Part shown: piece by piece, positions 61,134-64,000 of the stretch
Position numbering within the stretch: the first letter of the stretch is position 1
How the letters are laid out: each line of letters begins with the position of its first letter
Origin: Oasisia sp. SBJ-2009
Taxonomy: Eukaryota; Annelida; Polychaeta; Sabellida; Siboglinidae
NCBI GenBank assembly: GCA_964017155.1
Contig: OZ024854.1
Span: 70,624,047-70,688,046 of the forward strand
Length of the DNA stretch: 64,000 nucleotides
Reading direction: 5' to 3'
Made by a program: the position numbers and the translations under genes
Notes under the pieces: generated by a model
The model's database searches: none
The model's input: only the letters and a program-made list of their open reading frames with translations
What the model was told of the DNA's origin: nothing

Positions 61134-62988
61134 TTGATACTTGATTTTGTTAACTCAATCAATTATAATCATCTTGCGCATATTAATGTTTTATATACAG
61201 CGCGTCTTAGCAGACATTTGAGGTCGAAAAGACAGCGTGGTCGGCATAAACAAACTGTTTATTGCTCATTCCATATGCACAGCGCAGTAACATGCACCGC
61301 TGCGCTTGCGACTGGCACAAATCGCGCTGTCTTTTCGACCTCAAAAGTGTGCCAAGACGCGCTGTTTATAAAACATAAATACGCGCAAGATGATTATAAT
61401 TGAATGAATTAATTTAATCAATTATCAAATGTTGGCCAAAAATAGTGATATAATAGCAACATTGAGGTGGGTCCGACTTGTACATAAGTGCCAAATAGTG
61501 AAATAGTGACCGCTGCGCTTGCGACTGGCACAAATCGCGCTGTCTTTTCGACCTCAAAAGTTTGCCAAGACGCGCTGTTTATAAAACATAAATACGCGCA
61601 AGATGATTATAATTGAATGAATTAATTTAATCAATTATCAAATGTTGGCAAAAATACTGATATAATAGCAACATTGAGGTGGGTCCGACTTGTATATAAG
61701 TGCCAAATAGTGAAATACTGAACACAAATTGAGAGTATACGTGTTTTTATGAGAGAGTGCGCGTGAAAGTACGCGCCCGCAAGAATAGGCATTCATGTAC
61801 AAGTCGGGCCCACCTCGATTTTGGTATTATAACTGTATCTTTGCCAATATCTGATACCTGATTTTGTTAATTCAATCAATTATAATCATCTTGCGCATAT
61901 TAATGTTTTATATACAGCGCGTCTTAGCAGACTTTTGAAGTCGAAAAGACAGCGTGGTCGGCATAAACAAACTGTTTATTGCTCATTCCATATGCACCGC
62001 TGCGCTTGCGACTGTCACAAATCGCGCTGTCTTTTCGACCTCAACAGTTTGCCAAGACGCGCTGTTTATAAAACATAAATACGCGCAAGATGATTGTAAT
62101 TGAATGAATTAATTTAATCAAGTATCAAATGTTGGCAAAAATACTGATATAATAGCAACTTTGAGGTGGGTCCGACTTGTACATAAGTGCCAAATAGTGA
62201 AATTCTGAACAAAAATTGAGAGTATACGTGCTTTTATGAGAGAGTGCGCGTGAAGGTACGCGCCCGCAAGAGTAGGCATTCATGTACAAGTCGGGCCCAC
62301 CTCAATTTTGGTAGTATAACTGTATTTTTGCCAATATTTGATACTTGATTTTGTTAATTCAATCAATTATAATCATCTTGCGCATATTAATGTTTTATAT
62401 ACAGCGCGTCTTAGCAGACTTTTGAGGTCGAAAAGACAGCGTGGTCGGCATAAACAAACTGTTTATTGCTCATTCCATATGCACAGCGCAGTAACATGCA
62501 CCGCTGCGCTTGCGACTGTCACAAATCGCGCTGTCTTTTCGACCTCAACAGTTTGCCAAGACGCGCTGTTTATAAAACATAAATACGCGCAAGATGATTG
62601 TAATTGAATGAATTAATTTAATCAAGTATCAAATGTTGGCAAAAATACTGATATAATAGCAACTTTGAGGTGGGTCCGACTTGTACATAAGTGCCAAATA
62701 GTGAAATTCTGAACAAAAATTGAGAGTATACGTGCTTTTATGAGAGAGTGCGCGTGAAGGTACGCGCCCGCAAGAGTAGGCATTCATGTACAAGTCGGGC
62801 CCACCTCAATTTTGGTATTATAACTGTATCTTTGCCAATATTTGATACTTGATTTTGTTAATTCAATCAATTATAATCATCTTGCGCATATTAATGTTTT
62901 ATATACAGCGCGTCTTAGCAGACTTTTGAGGTCGAAAAGACAGCGTGGTCGGCATAAACAAACTGTTTATTGCTCATTCCATATGCAC
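61104..62988 (+). repeat. 1.9-kb block duplicated at an offset of 3,201, copy 2
   Basis: This is the partner of 57903-59787. It ends where 'atgcacagc' (59788) faces the 17-bp-deleted 'atgcaccgc' (62989). Confidence 0.8.
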
Positions 62989-64000
62989 CGCTGCGCTTGC
63001 GACTGGCACAAATCGCGCTGTCTCTTCGACCTCAAAAGTTTGCCAAGACGCGCTGTTTATAAAACATAAATACGCGCAAGATGATTATAATTGAATGAAT
63101 TAATTTAATCAATTATCAAATGTTGGCAAAAATACTGATATAATAGCAACATTGAGGTGGGTCCGACTTGTACATAAGTGCCAAATAGTGAAATTCTGAA
63201 CAAAAATTGAGAGTATACGTGCTTTTATGAGAGAGTGCGCGTGAAGGTACGCGCCCGCAAGAGTAGGCATTCATGTACAAGTCGGGCCCACCTCAATTTT
63301 GGTATTATAACTGTATCTTTGCCAATATTTGATACTTGATTTTGTTATCTCAATCAATTATAATCATCTTGCGCATATTAATGTTTTATATACAGCGCGT
63401 CTTAGCAGACATTTGAGGTCGAAAAGACAGCGTGGTCGGCATAAACAAACTGTTTATTGCTCATTCCATATGCACAGCGCAGTAACATGCACCGCTGCGC
63501 TTGCGACTGGCACAAATCGCGCTGTCTTTTCGACCTCAACAGTTTGCCAAGACGCTGTTTATAAAACATAAATACGCGCAAGATGATTGTAATTGAATGA
63601 ATTAATTTAATCAAGTATCAAATGTTGGCAAAAATACTGATATAATAGCAACTTTGAGGTGGGTCCGACTTGTACATAAGTGCCAAATAGTGAAATTCTG
63701 AAAACAAATTGAGAGTATACGTGCTTTTATGAGAGAGTGCGCGTGAAGGTACGCGCCCGCAAGTGTAGGCATTTATGTACAAGTCGGGCCCACCTCAATG
63801 TTGGTATTATAACTGTATCTTTGCCAATATTTGATACTTGATTTTGTTAACTCAATCAATTATAATCATCTTGCGCATATTAATGTTTTATATACAGCGC
63901 GTCTTAGCAGACATTTGAGGTCGAAAAGACAGCGTGGTCGGCATAAACAAACTGTTTATTGCTCATTCCATATGCACAGCGCAGTAACATGCACCGCTGC
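61134..64000 (+). repeat. Array segment to the window edge
   Basis: Units start at 61134 (717), 61851 (487), 62338 (504), 62842 (487), 63329 (502) and 63831 (cut by the edge). The unit at 62842 is mosaic: it has the 17-bp deletion together with 'gactggcac' and 'caaaagtttg', a combination otherwise seen in the L arm after one-armed units. Private changes are tctCttcg at 63024 and gttaTc at 63348. No end of the array is reached. Confidence 0.88.

Larger units (their letters stand above)
1..64000. repeat. Palindromic satellite DNA array, 504-bp monomer family
   Basis: The same sequence recurs from the first to the last base with no unique interruption. I used the recurring point where 'gccaatat' is followed by TTG or CTG and 'atacttgat' as a phase mark and followed it at 115 positions from 450 to 63831. 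Every spacing is 504, 502, 487, 486 or 717 bp. 717 is a 504-bp monomer plus a 213-bp deletion derivative. All units are in the same orientation. Divergence between units is mostly a few substitutions, so homogenisation is strong. Long noncoding arrays of this kind are known from eukaryotic heterochromatin. The species cannot be named from the sequence. The array is open at both ends, so its total length is unknown. Confidence 0.97.

Noticed and set aside
1..64000. CRISPR array
   Set aside because: The period is about 500 bp, both arms and spacers are conserved, and there are no unique spacers or cas genes.
1..64000. rRNA, tRNA or 5S-derived repeat
   Set aside because: I found no A/B box arrangement, cloverleaf or recognisable rRNA core in the monomer on either strand.

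Overview
The whole 64 kb window is one uninterrupted, homogenised satellite (tandem-repeat) array. I see no gene, RNA gene, mobile-element ORF, CRISPR array or unique flanking sequence, and the array runs past both edges. The sequence itself does not identify the species. A moderately AT-rich array of about 500-bp monomers with nested higher-order duplications and no coding content is typical of eukaryotic heterochromatin (pericentromere, subtelomere, sex or B chromosome) and would be very unusual in a bacterium.

The basic monomer is 504 bp and is itself a long imperfect palindrome. It consists of a left arm L (167 bp), spacer s1 (83 bp), a right arm R (167 bp, reverse complement of L at about 87% by hand alignment without gaps) and spacer s2 (87 bp). 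Because monomers are in tandem, L and R alternate along the array, and every spacer is flanked by inverted arms. Four length variants account for all 115 spacings between phase points that I measured: 504 bp; 487/486 bp (17-bp deletion in s2 between 6-bp direct repeats, one subtype with a further 1-bp loss); 502 bp (2-bp loss in L); and 717 bp, which is a full monomer plus a 213-bp derivative that has lost the whole R arm. The 213-bp derivative occurs 31 times, always singly and always with the same junction.

Layout: 1-14 kb is rich in the 717/487/502 types, arranged with 1,706-bp and 2,423-bp periods. 14.0-16.5 kb is the first run of 504-bp monomers. 16.5-19.6 kb is a 717+487 (1,204-bp) alternation. 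20.0-25.7 kb is a near-exact second copy of 7.6-13.3 kb, joined directly to 25.7-29.4 kb, a second copy of 16.0-19.6 kb. 30-43 kb and 47-54.6 kb carry further tandem duplications (1,982, 2,716 and 3,707 bp) of 504-rich segments. 43-47.8 kb returns to 717/487/502 types and contains a 1,219-bp duplication whose breakpoint is visible inside a 213-bp unit. 57.9-63 kb holds an older, more diverged 3,201-bp duplication.

The many short ORFs (70-89 codons, usually opening at TTG) are repeat translations, not genes: they recur only because the DNA recurs, and the two strands give similar arginine-rich peptides because the monomer is a palindrome. The main interest is the palindromic architecture (possible cruciform or hairpin-RNA source), the amplified one-armed derivative with its apparent template-switch signature, and an unusually readable record of unequal exchanges.
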